Shown here: one piece after another, positions 11,776 to 33,589 of the stretch | Numbering within the stretch: position 1 is the stretch's first letter | How the letters are laid out: each line of letters begins with the position of its first letter | NCBI RefSeq assembly: GCF_011397635.1 | Contig: NC_064755.1 | Span: 20,939,282 to 21,003,281, forward strand | DNA from: Epinephelus fuscoguttatus | Lineage: Eukaryota > Chordata > Actinopteri > Perciformes > Serranidae | Length of the DNA stretch: 64,000 bases | Direction of reading: 5' to 3' | Translations under genes and position numbers: made by a program | Notes under the pieces: model-generated | What the model saw: only the letters and a program-made list of their open reading frames with translations | Databases searched by the model: none | Told to the model about the DNA's origin: nothing

Positions 11776-13289
11776 TTAATCTCCATCATCCCAGGACTCA
11801 TCACAGGAGGCGGGTTATTTAATGTTCAGGAGCATGTGCATTTTAGTTGCAAAAGGTCAAAGGGTGGCAGGTTTAAGGTGAGGGTTGTTGGGTGTGTGAG
11901 TGACTGCAGGCGGCGCAGTGAGGGGTTCAGATGGACCATCCCCCCCTGAGTGTTCTTGCAGTCTCAGAACACCATAGAAACTCTTCAAAGAAGCAAGCTC
12001 ACAGTTTCTGTGAAGGACAACCGCAGAAGAAGCCAGAAGTCCAGTAAGTCTCCTGGTTTGGAAAACACCCCCAGAGATTATTAATTCCCTTTGTCCTGCC
12101 TTTCTCCTGTCCTCCCTCAGATCTATGATGTCCCCCCAGGGTTGTCTTGGCACACTTAGCTGATCATGACATCAAAGTGTAATCTTCGACCTCAAACACT
12201 GAAGGTATGAACCGAACAATTCCTTTAACTATTGAGCCGTAACCCATAAATCCATACACAGGCCATTAAGCACCGGGTTGACTATCATCTGCCTCGGTCG
12301 ATAAATCAATGGTGTTCATGCGTTTGGCTGTGAAACCAGCAGCTGAAGGCCTGTAGTAGTAAATCCTCAGTGTTGGTGTTCGCAGCAGCAGCAGCAGCTA
12401 GCTCAGCTTACAGTGCAACCTGATCCTGCTCTGTCACGAAAGGTCTGAGATGAGGGGCTGTGGACATTCATCATCATAAGTGATGTTAGTGCTGCGTCAA
12501 ACCATTAAAGCCCACAGACAGTATGGAAAATGCATCACAATGAACTCCTGATGTTTGTGTAACAGCAGCATTTATCATACAGTCCTTTACAGAGAGGTGA
12601 AGGAGGAGTTTTAATGACCTGAGAAGGACTTTATATTCTCCAGCTTAGTGTTGCCAAAAATATTCATTTATGGATATACATTCATTCTGAATATTTGAAA
12701 TGGTTTCAATACACTTTTTCCTAATATCAATACCAGAAGAAATACCAAGAAAAGAAAAGTCATCATGTTACAGTCTTGATATGTTTATCTTTTAATGAAA
12801 GTGATAAAAATCGTGACAATTTTCCTCGTGGCATTGAAGATGGTATTGAATATTGATATTTTTCAAGGTATTGAAGTTAGAAATTCAAATATCGTGACAG
12901 CACTACTACGGTTACACACAAACTGCACATGCTGAGTTTTCTGACCCTGATTCTGATCATTTATAGAGTCAAAACTCTTAAACTCAGACTGTTTTAAGCC
13001 TTAAACATATTAAAATAAAGGGAATTTGTGTTTCTCAACATGATTAAATCCTTGGCATTGTAGAGAAGATGTTGAACCTGAATTCAGATAATCTAGTATG
13101 GAGATAAAATGTGTGGAAAATATACTTTTAAACAGTTAAATTAATACAGAAAAATATTTTAAAAAATGAAAGAAAATATTAAAAAAAAAAATGGAAAAAT
13201 GCTTCAGTATTTCTAAAATCCTGGCTACAGCACTGGAATTTTGTTTTACATTTTATTCTATTTTACATTTACGTCATTAAAGAAGCCAA
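11776..13289. other. Intergenic DNA downstream of the miR-183 cluster
   Basis: No gene is supported. The first few hundred bases may be the 3' part of the primary microRNA transcript. The rest is A+T-rich single-copy-looking sequence. Open frames such as the minus-strand one at 11857-12153 show no family resemblance. Confidence 0.5.
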
Positions 13290-13519
13290 GGTTTCCAAAG
13301 ATGTTTTTTTTTTTTAAAGATTATTTTTATGGGCTTTTTGCCTTTATTGACAGGACAGAGAGTGAAATGGGGAGACAGAGAGAGAGTGGGGACTGACATG
13401 CCGCAAAGGGCCGCAAGCCGAATTCGAGCCCGTGGCCGCTGCAGCGAAGCGATGCCTCTGTACATGGGGCGCCGTCACTATCCACTATGCTACCAATGCC
13501 CTGGGTTTCCAAAGATGTT
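13290..13519 (-). mobile_element. tRNA-derived SINE with perfect 16-bp target-site duplication
   Basis: On the minus strand the element reads from a tRNA-like head (box A region tggtagcatagtggatag, box B region ggctcgaattc) into a body shared with the copies at 50482-50693 and 57655-57812, and ends in a poly(A) tail (poly(T) at about 13303-13315 on the plus strand). It is flanked by GGTTTCCAAAGATGTT at 13290-13305 and again, identically, at 13504-13519. This duplication is the signature of LINE-mediated retroposition and suggests a fairly recent insertion. Confidence 0.9.
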
Positions 13520-14230
13520 AAATGTTCTGGCAGAACTACAGTAAAAAAGTGCATAAAATAATGGACTAAAACATGAAATTTTTTGACATAGGTGTAGAAT
13601 TTGGAGCTGAATTTTGAAGGGACACATGCAAAGTAGCAGAGGACTAAACTCTAAACCCATCGTTTCATATGTGCCCTCTTAATGAAAAACTAAACCTACG
13701 CCCTGGGCTGTTAATGTAATGCGGCCTTTAAAGTTATATCTCTATTTTACATATTTCTATTATAAGTAGCTGGTATAGAATACTGTGCGTGATTTAAATG
13801 TTACAACATGGAAAAATTTACCAAATTTTGGGGAATTTTAAGGTTTTCATTAAGAGCTTTAAGTCTTAAAGTATGACAATGGAAAGAGAAGTGGAAAACA
13901 GAAAGGAGGGATAACAGAGGATAGATGGAGAAAAAGACATTCAAACAAAGACAAAACACATCAGTGGGAGCGTCTTTATTCGTTTGTTGGGACTGAGCAG
14001 TCAGAGCGATCAACGGCTGATACGCGTTCATCATGTTTCAGAGAAACGCTGTGAGAGTCCATTATGGCCGACTGCTGCAGAGGATGTGAGGTTAAGTGGT
14101 GCCAGTGGACACACGAAGAGGAAGGAGGGAGGCAGACACGCTGACAGCTGGTACGACTGATTAGTACCATGTAGTGATGCAGGGAAGGCATCAAAGCTCT
14201 TTAGGGAGAATCCCTAACAGGGAGGAGGCA
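13520..14230. other. Intergenic DNA, no gene seen
   Basis: The sequence has no coding frame with homology or splice context. Positions 13600-13700 resemble parts of a dispersed repeat also seen near 23860-23945, with its cctacgccctgggc and gtgccctctt phrases. Confidence 0.4.
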
Positions 14231-14232
14231 AG

Positions 14233-14240
14233 GACACACA

Positions 14241-14281
<41 letters not shown>
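14233..14281. repeat. (CA)n microsatellite
   Basis: This is a CA dinucleotide run of about 49 bp with one ATA interruption near 14248. Confidence 0.95.
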
Positions 14282-14285
<4 letters not shown>

Positions 14286-14414
14286 TCCTGATACACAACA
14301 TCCTGGTTGCTCCTTTAAACTGAGCACACAGGTTTGACAGTGTATAGGCTGCACAGGCCATCTGTCATTTTCAGATGCATCATCAACCAATGGATTAGCA
14401 GTAGGTCTGCCTCA

Positions 14415-14416
<2 letters not shown>

Positions 14417-14454
<38 letters not shown>
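14417..14454. repeat. (CA)n microsatellite
   Basis: This is a perfect CA dinucleotide run of about 37 bp, 135 bp after the preceding array. Confidence 0.95.
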
Positions 14455-14456
<2 letters not shown>

Positions 14457-14988
14457 GGATACTGGTAATACAGGAGATTGAGTGGTGTCATTAGATTAGA
14501 TTGGGTGTGGAAGTCAATGGAGCTCCTCAATAATCTCTCACACTAATGGCTGTTTAATTGCTATTGTCTCCGCTGCTCTTTTGTGTTGTATATTATCTCC
14601 CTCTTAAATTAAAAGTGTTTTGAACAACCTGATGGTGAATGTCATTTTATTCAGCATTTAGAAGAGTACAGAGAACATGTGAAGAGCTTCAGAAGGGTGA
14701 TGAAAGACTGTCGTCACCTCCTCTGGACAAAATTAGGTTCAAGCACTGATGATTTACTGGTGGACTGATTGATTTACTCTGACTGCAGTGAGACTAGAGT
14801 GAGGGAATAAGATGTCTGGGGTAAGTTAAGAAAATAATATGCTTCAATTATCAGATAGAGGAAGCATGAGGCGGAGTAGATACACCAGTGTTGCCCTCCT
14901 GCAGCATTAGTGACCGACCTTTGGTCTGCTGCCCTAAAGAAACACAGTGTACAGTTCAATAAGGCTCTTCAGCCAGACCATGCCCTGG

Positions 14989-14992
<4 letters not shown>

Positions 14993-15056
<64 letters not shown>
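14993..15056. repeat. (CA)n microsatellite
   Basis: This is a perfect CA dinucleotide run of about 62 bp. It is the third CA array within 850 bp. Open frames on both strands here only translate the repeat. Confidence 0.95.
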
Positions 15057-15058
<2 letters not shown>

Positions 15059-17640
15059 GAGACTCTGGATTACAGTAATCCAGGGACAGGGGGGGTATTT
15101 ATAGGACTTCATGATCAGAGGCAGACAGGATGCAACTATCGAGGAAAACAGATAATGATCGTCATATGACCGGCTGGATTTATTTGGAACAGAGTTAATT
15201 ACGTAGCGTCTAGCAGGCAAAACTAATTCAGACAGCTAATTCAGCAGTAAAGCTACTGTAAGTATCAGAGGATCTGAAAATAAAACTTCAGCCCCAGCGC
15301 TAACTTAAGAAAATAAAAGGGAATCTGATATTTTTAGTTAATTTGTAACTGCATTAAAACAAATCCTGTTGTGTAGTGGCCTTTAAATATAACCATGACT
15401 GTTTGTGCCTGAAATAAAACATGATATTTATCATACAAATTAAACTAATAATTGTAACTCACAGTTATAGCAAAGACAGATGACACCACACATGACAAAA
15501 TGAGGCAGGAAGAGACAAACTATACAGATATAGTTTTTTAAAAAGGCATCATCTGTCAAGGAAATCAAATTATAGGGGATTGACACAGCAGTGATGTGAT
15601 GATCACTATTAATATCTATGACTAAGGCTGGGTGTCAGCCAATAGAGTACTTCATTTGATATATTTGTTTTCAACTATATTTGATACCCATCACATGAAT
15701 GGAAGTATTAAGTTGCATAAAATGCCACCACCACACTTGGCTTCACCACACACAGACTGTAGCTGAGGTAATGAGCCAAAAAGGATCAAATGCACACATT
15801 TGACTTGAGAGGTTTTGATGATAGTTGGTACGGGGTTATTGTGCTTGGTATCTTCAAGGTTTTAAGTACCCATACTAAGTCCTGCCTATGACAGGGAAGT
15901 AGAATTACAGGGCAGAGGACACACTGCAGCCTTTAATCTTGTGAAGACAATAATCATGTTTTGGTTTTTATGGTGGTTTAACTGATTCATTTATTTGTAC
16001 AAATCCTTGTCAGTATCACTCAGACATACAGTAATAGTGCTGTTACTCCCTCTAGTGGGGAAACAGTCACACATGAGGTTCTGCAGCTGACTGCTTTACC
16101 ATTTGTGTTTCTGTTTGTTATGAACAATTTGTAGTTTAATAGGAATCTATAGGGCAGGGCTGGGCAATATGTTGATACTGAATATGATATGAGACTAAAT
16201 ATGGATTTGGATTTTGGGTATCTTAATATTGTATGTGTTGTCTTTACTGGTTTTTAAGGCTGCATTACAGTAAAGTGATGTATTATGTTGTATGTTGGTT
16301 GTTAAATATTCGTTCTTTATGACAGACTCTATTTTATTATTTACTTTTTCATCTTTTTACTGTTTTTTTTTATCACTGTTTAAAATTCTTAATAGACATT
16401 GCTGCTAATTATTTCTTTTTAGGGACTTCTGACATCACTTTGGGATTACATTATATACTTGTATACTTGTATATACCCGTCTATCCCATTGAATGTGAAC
16501 TCAGAGCATTGCTGTAAAAGAGCTTTATGCTCAGTCAGTTTTCCCTGAATAAACAATGGTTTGATTGATTGAATATTCTGAGTTTACCAGACTGTTCTGG
16601 CTGTTCTGTTATTTGCATTTATGTACTTAGTCATTATATCAAGTGTTGGGGAAACTACATTAAAACCACCTAGTTTACTGAAGTACTACCTACGTCAAAA
16701 TAAAAAGTAGTTAAAGTAACCTACATCTTAACTGCGCCAAAAATTAGCTTGTCAATGTAAAACTAGTTCCAACAAGTGGTTCAACAACATCCAAACTACA
16801 AAACTATGAATATTCATAATCTGAGTCTGGAGTATTGTTACAGGGAAGTACAACTGAAGTGACACTGAGTAAAGTGAAGGTGTATTTGATTTAGGGACTA
16901 CGACAGGTCAGTCCTCACCAAGGCAGCCTGAGAGAGTTTTTTAAGGAGATGATAGGGAGCAACTGTTGGGGTGGAGTCAGAAAAATGCTAAACTTTTAGG
17001 GAAATTCATGGTACTCAATAACAGACATTTAAGTTGCAAAACAGATAATGTCATCATTCATCATCAAGTTGATGCATGTATTTCATCCGGTAGTCCTGAT
17101 TGTACAGTTATGTTATCCAAATCTTGGTCTTCCTGTATTACATGGTGCATGTCTACTGTGTGTCTTGTTTATATATGATAGTTGTATCTGCCATGCAGCT
17201 ATGTTGCACTATGTGTCCAAAACAAATTTTCCTTTTGGGAAAATAAAGTTTAACTTATCTTATCTTAGTGACTGAACTACATGTAATTAACTCAACACTG
17301 ATTATATCCACATTACTGAGGATTATTCATCAAAAATCCCATTGTGTAAATATTTTGTGAGCGTACCAATAGTCAAATCTATGATATCATTGCAATATTG
17401 ATATCAAGGTATTTGTGCAAAAATACTGTGATATTTGATTTTCCCAATATTGCCCAGCCCTACTACAGGGATACACCTGTATGTATGGAGTTGTGTGGTT
17501 GTATATATTATGAGCACTGATGTGACTGCAAAGAAAATAAAAATGCTGTTCATGCTCTTCATGTTTTTCTACAGGTGAGAGACACATTTAAACTGCCTTC
17601 CTATTTTTATGAGACAAAGATGCAGAGGAAAATTTCAAGA
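15057..17640. other. Intergenic DNA between the miR-183 cluster and ahcyl2
   Basis: No gene is supported. The stretch includes two probable LINE/SINE 3' tails. One ends ccctgaataaacaatggtt near 16555. The other ends ttttgggaaaataaagttta near 17250 and is followed by a tcttatctta repeat, typical of fish L2/Rex-type retroposon ends. The rest is A+T-rich with no recognisable content. Confidence 0.5.
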
Positions 17641-18240
17641 GTGAGCAAATCTGTTCTTTTTATTATAATATCTTAAGATTGATTGATTGACATGTACAGC
17701 TGTTCAAAATTTAAATAGATTGTTGATTTAAATAGATTGTTGATTGCTTCATTTAAGGTTAATATAAAGATCAGGTGAATGTGGTGATGTTAAATATAAA
17801 TCAGAATGATAGGCCATCATGAGGCATAAAGCAAGTTCATATGTATAAATACATTGAAGCAGATATTCAGTTTCAGCTTACAGTCCACATGTGTTTGGTT
17901 AGATATGTGTTATTGATCGCTGCTCCAGTTAATAAATACTGTTGTTATTATTATGTCAAGCAGAAGAATAAATAATCAGCATTTTGTGTTTTAGCTCTTT
18001 TAGTTTCAGATTTCACAGTGATTACATTCTGGATAATGTGAACAATTATAACCAGGAACAGTGAAACAGATAAAACAGAAACATACACAGAAAAATCAGA
18101 GAATAAAAGTAGAAGTTTGAAGTCTTCGGTCTCTCCATAGTACTGAGCCTGGTGAGATTGAGACTGTAGAGGGAGCTGGTGCTCTGTCTACAGGACTGTG
18201 ACATATGAAGAGCTTGTTTCTCAGCTTTGTGTCCAGAGGG
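17640..18240 (-). other. ahcyl2: ahcyl2 3' untranslated region
   Basis: The region follows the ahcyl2 stop codon on the minus strand and has no coding frame. A minus-strand AATAAA (tttatt on plus) lies at about 17658-17663 and would place cleavage near 17640. The 3' end is inferred. Confidence 0.5.
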
Positions 18241-27914
<9,674 letters not shown>

Positions 27915-27995
27915 GCTGACAGAGCTGCTCTCACACTGACCACAGTCACTCTGCAGAGCTGATTACAGAGTTCACAGAGCGACGCTTTATGCCAC
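27915..27995 (-). promoter_or_regulatory. ahcyl2: Candidate promoter and 5' UTR of the short ahcyl2 transcript
   Basis: Upstream of the ATG at 27914 the minus strand carries GCATAAAG at about 27985-27992, a TATA-like element, preceded by a G+C-rich stretch (cgcccgtcacctgggcc). This would start transcription near 27960 and give a 5' UTR of about 45 nt. The same stretch also contains a possible acceptor, ggtcag ending at about 27936, that could join the upstream exon in frame, so it may be internal in some transcripts. Confidence 0.4.
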
Positions 27996-28849
27996 ACCTT
28001 CACCCCCAACAGGCCCAGGTGACGGGCGGAGAGAAAGACAGAGAGAAGACATGAATGGAGTCTTTGTGAAGCTTACACAGGGGAACTCTGGGAAAATGTA
28101 GGAGGACAGGTTAGAGGTGAAGAGCAGGAACAGAGTTGCAAGGAGACAGAAGCCTGTTTAAAGTGTTACTGGAGGCCACAGATGCATGTATGTACAGTAA
28201 AGTGCACTCTGCTTTCAGGGGATACATTAAATAGACAGCAGAGAGATGTACATACATCAACATACATTCATGACAGAGTTTATTAGTGAGAGAGAGAAAG
28301 AAGAGAGCAGCTGTGGCGACAGAGGAGGCAGCAAAGTGAACAAACATGAGCCTTATATGTAGTTGCATTCAGGGACACAAAAGACAGCTTAGGTTTCTTT
28401 AAGTAAGCGAACAATAGAGCTGGACTTTACTGTACAGTTCACTGTTTCCTCTGCAGCTCTGCAGCATCACTAAAAGTCTCCTAAAGGAGCATTCAGCTGG
28501 TTTTACACATGCTTACATGTCATGGGAAGTATAACACAGCATGTAGACACAGTTGTATAAAATTGTCTGTGGCTCTATAGGGGACTTTTCTAAAGTCAGA
28601 GAAAAGAAAAAACTGGATGATGTCATAATGGTGTCATCAGGTTTATCTATGGTTGGTTGTGCAAAGTTAAATTTGTTACAGAAAATCTGTGCTGTGGAGT
28701 TTTAATGATGTGGACATTAAATGAAGGCTGGGACACGGTGTAATGCTGCATCATATAAGTGAGGTACAACCAAACGGCAACCTCCGGGACTAAAAAATGA
28801 AGCTGACACAGAAGTGCAAAAAACTGCAGTTCCTCAAATGTCCTCTTGA

Positions 28850-29250
28850 GGCTGGCTCTGGAGGCAGGTCAATCCCTATAGACACCCATATTAAAATGCA
28901 AAACTTTAAAGTGGAAATAATCACAGCAAAAAAAGGGTTTTGGTCTCTATAGATGATTTCAACATTCATGACATCTGTACTGGGTGTGTATTTTCATACA
29001 ACTCTCCCATTCACATTTTATTAAGGCTTAAGTTATGCATATTTAAGGGCGGGGACATTTGATTGACAGGCTGTCTGAAAGGTGTCACTACAGTCTGAGT
29101 CAGATCCACCCCTCACTTCTCCACAGCTTCACCCTCTCATCCAAATTTGCTCACTTCTGGCTCCAAAACAACCCAAGATGGCAACCACCAAAATGCTGAA
29201 CTTGAGACTTCAAAACAGGAGTGCACAAACCAATGGGTTTGAGGAACTGC
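28850..29250 (+). repeat. Dispersed repeat, copy 1 (second copy at 34110-34660)
   Basis: Shared phrases in the same order and orientation include ggtctctatag.tgatttcaa, acattttattaaggctta, acaggctgtct, ctacagtct, catccaaat, tctggctccaaaa and caagatggcaac. No coding capacity or clear terminal repeats are visible, so the class is unknown. Confidence 0.75.
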
Positions 29251-29628
29251 ATTTTTTGGCACTGCTGCATCGGCAGAATTTGCACGGCTCCCTCAGCGAC
29301 CACAAAAGACATCATGCAAGATTGTTTTTCCCCACAAATGCAGCAGTACAAAGACCAATGAACATACTTTGATACATAAAATTGGCACACTTCCCCTTTA
29401 AGTCTGCTCTGTCATTTCAAAGAGACAAAATAAGTGAAATATGTGCAAGTGCTGGTCAAACATTCATAGAGGCCTGCACATTGCAACTAAAATCATTAAC
29501 AGCCTGAGTATATGCAGATTCACACTTCCCTTGGTACACTTACAGATGCACATACCATACATCATGTCTTGGTCTAGACAGGCCTGACAAACAGACCAGT
29601 CAAAATCAGGGACAGCTTCCTTGCTCAC

Positions 29629-29895
29629 CATGTCAGTCTTCAGAGCCTCAGACACCAGCCCTCCTGTCCCAGACTCCTCTGCCTCGTCTTTGTCCTGACC
29701 CTGAGGTGTCTTCCTGCTCTCTGCGGCCTTTAGCATCTGCAGAAGCTTCGGGCTGCATTTTACTAGCTGTTTGGTGCTTCTCTCCTCTGCCTCTCCATCC
29801 AGCACAGCTTCGCCCTCCATGTGTGGATCAGGAAATTCATCAGGTAGCGGCAGTTCCTCCCAGGAGGCTCTTGTCTGGTCTCTTTCCTCTGCCAT
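29629..29895 (-). CDS. ahcyl2: Alternative first exon of ahcyl2 encoding an acidic N-terminus (candidate)
   Basis: An ATG at 29895 opens a frame of 89 codons that ends exactly at ATG followed by gtgagc (donor at 29628), in phase 0. The ahcyl2 exon 24621-24732 also begins in phase 0, so direct splicing would give a protein of about 577 aa, close to the 611 aa of human AHCYL2, whose first exon likewise encodes a disordered N-terminus joined just before QIQF. The peptide begins MAEERDQTRASWEELPLPDE and is rich in Glu, Asp, Lys and Gln. I recognise no domain or direct similarity to the mammalian N-terminus. The frame stays open to 29464, and two further donors in phase 1 follow (near 29560 and 29549). 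It could be a separate small gene instead. Confidence 0.45.
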
Positions 29896-30780
29896 GACTC
29901 GTCTGGCAGCCAGTAATGAAGTGAATTAGATTTCTGCTCAGGTGATCTGACAGCAGACCAGGTGACAGCTCAGCCATACCCTGCCCACATACATCTGATA
30001 TTTCCTCCTGCAAGGCGTCTGTTTACTCTAAACAGCAGCAGCTCTTGGGTTACTTTGACTAAATGTAAAGTAGATTATGAGTCCTGGATGGAGTGCGTAG
30101 CCTACAGGGTAAACACTGATGTGAGCACTGCTTTTGACAGAGGGAAATGTAACCTCTAACTCACTTATCCCAAAGAGCCATGTAGTAGATGTCAACATAT
30201 GCACTTCCAGCTTATGTTAAAAAGAAGTACTTGTACTCAAGACCTCAGGTACTTGCAGGGCTGCTCCTTGTTTTTATGTTGTCTTTGAAAACATTGGCTC
30301 AAATCGCAACGTGAACAAAGACATGCGTGCAATGCAAACGGAGCATTACAAAATAAACAAGCCAGCAGGACTTATGTGTTTACATTAAACCCCACCAGCA
30401 TCAACAGTGGCCCCGTGGTGCCAGACCACCTCCCTTAATGTGTCTACTGCCAGGCTTAAAGATGTGAAGCACACTAATGTCCCAGTGTCTCAAATAAACT
30501 GGAATAGTTTTCAGATTAAATTCATTACAGAAAGGTTTTAGGTTTGATATGATTTAGTTGATGGTCCCTCCACTGTGCCCCCAAAATATTAACTGTCCTG
30601 GTATTAGTCAATGCACAGCAGATGATTAATAACATAAATGTAAAATAAGAAACCAAAGAATGTAAGTATGCAATTGACATAGTTTTTAACTGTCTTACAT
30701 ACTTCAACAGCATAAGCAACCAACAAGGGCTTCATATTGGTATCAATCATCTCATCTACGTTTGGCAAGAAAGCTTTAAT
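29896..30780. other. Intergenic DNA between ahcyl2 and the LINE
   Basis: No gene is seen. The first 100-200 bp would be the promoter of the long ahcyl2 transcript if the upstream exon is real. The rest is A+T-rich. Confidence 0.4.
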
Positions 30781-30787
30781 CCTGATT

Positions 30788-33417
30788 AATTCTTTTCATC
30801 AGAATATGCACCAACACATGCTAACACATATGACAGGAAACAGTCTAATACTTATGATCCTTCTACATGTAGTTTTTCTGTAAACCAGTTTAACTCTTTC
30901 ATTGCATCTTGTAAAGAGTCTAACACTTTTTCTTCTCTCCATCTGAACATAAGAAGTCACCCAAAAAACTATGATAATTTTTACCATTATCTTTCATCAC
31001 TGAACCACATTTTCTCAATAACTGCATTGACCGAAACTTGGCTTAATGATGAAATACATTCACTATTTAAATTTGATGGTTACACAACCATTCACCGATG
31101 TCGAGGAAGTAGAGGTGGAGGAGTCTCTCTCTATGTTCAAAAGGAGCATGAATTCAAACAGAGATCTGACCTTGAAATGAAGTTTCATGGATGTAATACT
31201 GAATGTGTTTTTCTTGGGGTGCAATCTGAGAAAAGAAAATTGATTGTAGGATGTATATATCGTCCTCCTAATACAGATATCAACAACTTTAAAGAATGTC
31301 TTCTAGATATCTTGGAACTTGTTGATAAAGAGGGTAAACTGTGCTATTTATTAGGTGACTTCAATGTTGATCTCTTAAACAAGAACAAACAGCACATTGA
31401 TTACCTTACAAATATAGTGTCTTCAAATTATTTTTATCCCCTTATCTGCAAGCCCACAAGAATAACTAGCCAATCCTCTACACTGATAGACAATATTTCT
31501 ACTAATGCGCTGACTGATGTCATAAAATCTGGTATCCTTTAAAGAGATATTTCTGATCATCCTCCTGTTTTTCAGTTCTCTTCCATACTCAACAAACAGC
31601 ATGTAAATAAATCAAAGAGAACTTGTTTTAGAAAATTAAATGAAAATAACATTAACAACTTCTCAATTATATTAGCAAAGATGTCCTGGGAAACAGTATA
31701 TGAAGTTTCTGATGTGAATGTGGCTAATAATAATTTTTATGCAAAAAATCTACATGGGATATTTTAAAAAAACTACTCAACAAGAAAAACTCCTCTACTC
31801 CATCCCAGGCTGCATTTCAGGATGGCACAGTAATGATAACAGAGCCAACACAAATTGTTAATAAATTTAATGATTTCTTTATAAGTGTGGGACCACGTCT
31901 TGCAAAACATATTGAAAATGTTCATGATTCTCCTTATAAATGAAGGTTATCCCTCTTTAAACAATTTTGAACCAATAAAGCCTTCAGAAATACTTGATAT
32001 CATTAAGAATCTTAAAAACTCCTCTGCTGGCCATGACGAAATTACAGCCTATTTCATCAAAAAAGTTGCACCTGCAATTATTGCTCCTTTAACATTTATT
32101 TTTTCTTTGTCACTTGAATCTGGTATTATCCCACAAGATCTAAAACTTGCCAAAGTCATCCCACTGTTTAAAGCCAATAATCCATCTGTATTTTCAAATT
32201 ATTGCCCTATATCAGTTCTCCCTTGCTTTTCTAAGATACTTGAGAAGTTGGTATATGCCAGAATTTTGAAGCATCTGGATGTCAACAATATTTTGTATGA
32301 GCATCAATATGGTTTTAGAAAGAATTGTTCTACATATATGGCTCTCTTGCATCTTAGAGAAAAGATTTCAACTGCTTTTGAGAAAAATGAATATGCTTTA
32401 TGAATTTTCTTAGACTTATCAAAAGCTTTTGACACTGTGAATTATGAAATTGTATTATCAAAAATGTCTTGTTATGGTTTTAAATATAAGGTTCTACAAT
32501 GGGTTGAAAATTATTTGCACAACAGAGAGCAATATGTCATTTTTAATGGTAAACTGTCACAGCAGAAAGTTCTAAAATGTGGAGTACCACAAGGGTCCAT
32601 TTTGGGTCCATTGTTGTTTTTGATATACATTAATGATTTACCAAAAGCATCTAGTATTTTGTCACCTATCTTATTTGCTGATGACACCAATCTCTTTGCT
32701 ACTGACAATACCACTGACTCACTTATTGATAAGGTAAATTCTGGGCTCATTCAATTTGCTCAGTGGTTTAAGTTAAATAAACTATCACTTAATGTCAAAA
32801 AAATCAAATTTCATCATCTTTAAGAACAAGAATAAGAATTACAATCCAGAAAAAACTAAAATTTATATTAATAACAATTTACTTTCTAATGTTTCATCAG
32901 CAAAGTTTTTAGGTGTCAATATTGATGAGAAACTTCGTTTTAAGATTCATTGTGAATTTGTGTGCAAGAAGGTCTCAAAGTCCTTTAGTATCATAAAAAT
33001 GATTAAACCCTATTTAAAAACAAGTACTTTATTAACCTTGTACTACAGGTTAATTTATCCCCATATCTCTTATTGCAATTTAATTTGGGCTAGCACTTAT
33101 CCTTCTTACTTACAACCAATTCATAGACTCCAAAAATCCTTTGTAAGAATTGTCACTAACTCTCCATATTTAGCTCCATCCACACCTCTGTTTAAAAAAT
33201 TACAAATACTAACAATCTATGACGTGAATAAGTATCAAACAGGAATCTTGATGTACAAAGTCATATGTTTTCCGTTATCTTTACCCAAACATTTTCATAA
33301 TTATTTTGAGTTTAATTCTTATTATCATTCATACTCCACAAGAAGGAGGAATGATTTGCATATCCCCTTCTGTAGAACCGCTGTTGCAAAATTTTCATTT
33401 ATGTACTTTAAACATTG
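30788..33417 (+). mobile_element. Decayed non-LTR retrotransposon (CR1/L2/Jockey-group LINE)
   Basis: The element keeps most of a LINE ORF2. The apurinic-endonuclease region runs from about 30788 to 31560, with LHLNIRS, ETWLND, YRPPN, LLGDFN and the catalytic SDH at 31552-31560. The reverse transcriptase runs from about 31950 to 33400, with SKAFDTVN, GVPQGSILGPLLF and FADD at 32674-32685. The copy is dead: an in-frame TAA at 31540-31542, a TGA at 32401-32403, and frameshifts near 31760 and in the A-rich stretch around 32800. The 3' end is missing; sequence switches to a Harbinger-type gene at about 33418 with no tail. The clade is uncertain. Confidence 0.88.
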
Positions 33418-33418
33418 A

Positions 33419-33589
33419 TTTACAATTGTGGTGACCTCCTCCCAGGCCACCTTTGCATCATCAGCCCGTGGAGGTCTGCTCGCAGTTCCGTATATTCGGA
33501 CACTGCGAGCTTGGACCTCCCGGACCAAAACATCAGTTTCCTCCTGGGAGAAGTTTGGCCGTCTGACGCTGCTGCTCTCTTCTGCCATG
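33419..33589 (-). pseudogene. Truncated Harbinger-type Myb/SANT-like protein (NAIF1-like) fragment
   Basis: Reading from the ATG at 33589, the frame gives MAEESSSVRRPNFSQEETDV and then VREVQARSVRIYGTASRP and AWEEVTTIVN. This resembles the N-terminal Myb/SANT-like DNA-binding domain encoded by PIF/Harbinger transposons and by NAIF1 and related genes. Similarity stops at about 33419, where the LINE begins, so only about 55 residues and the first part of the helix-turn-helix remain. The G+C-rich sequence at 33600-33860 upstream, ending gaaactagagcccg, may be the rest of the transposon's 5' end. The family assignment is by resemblance only. Confidence 0.6.
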
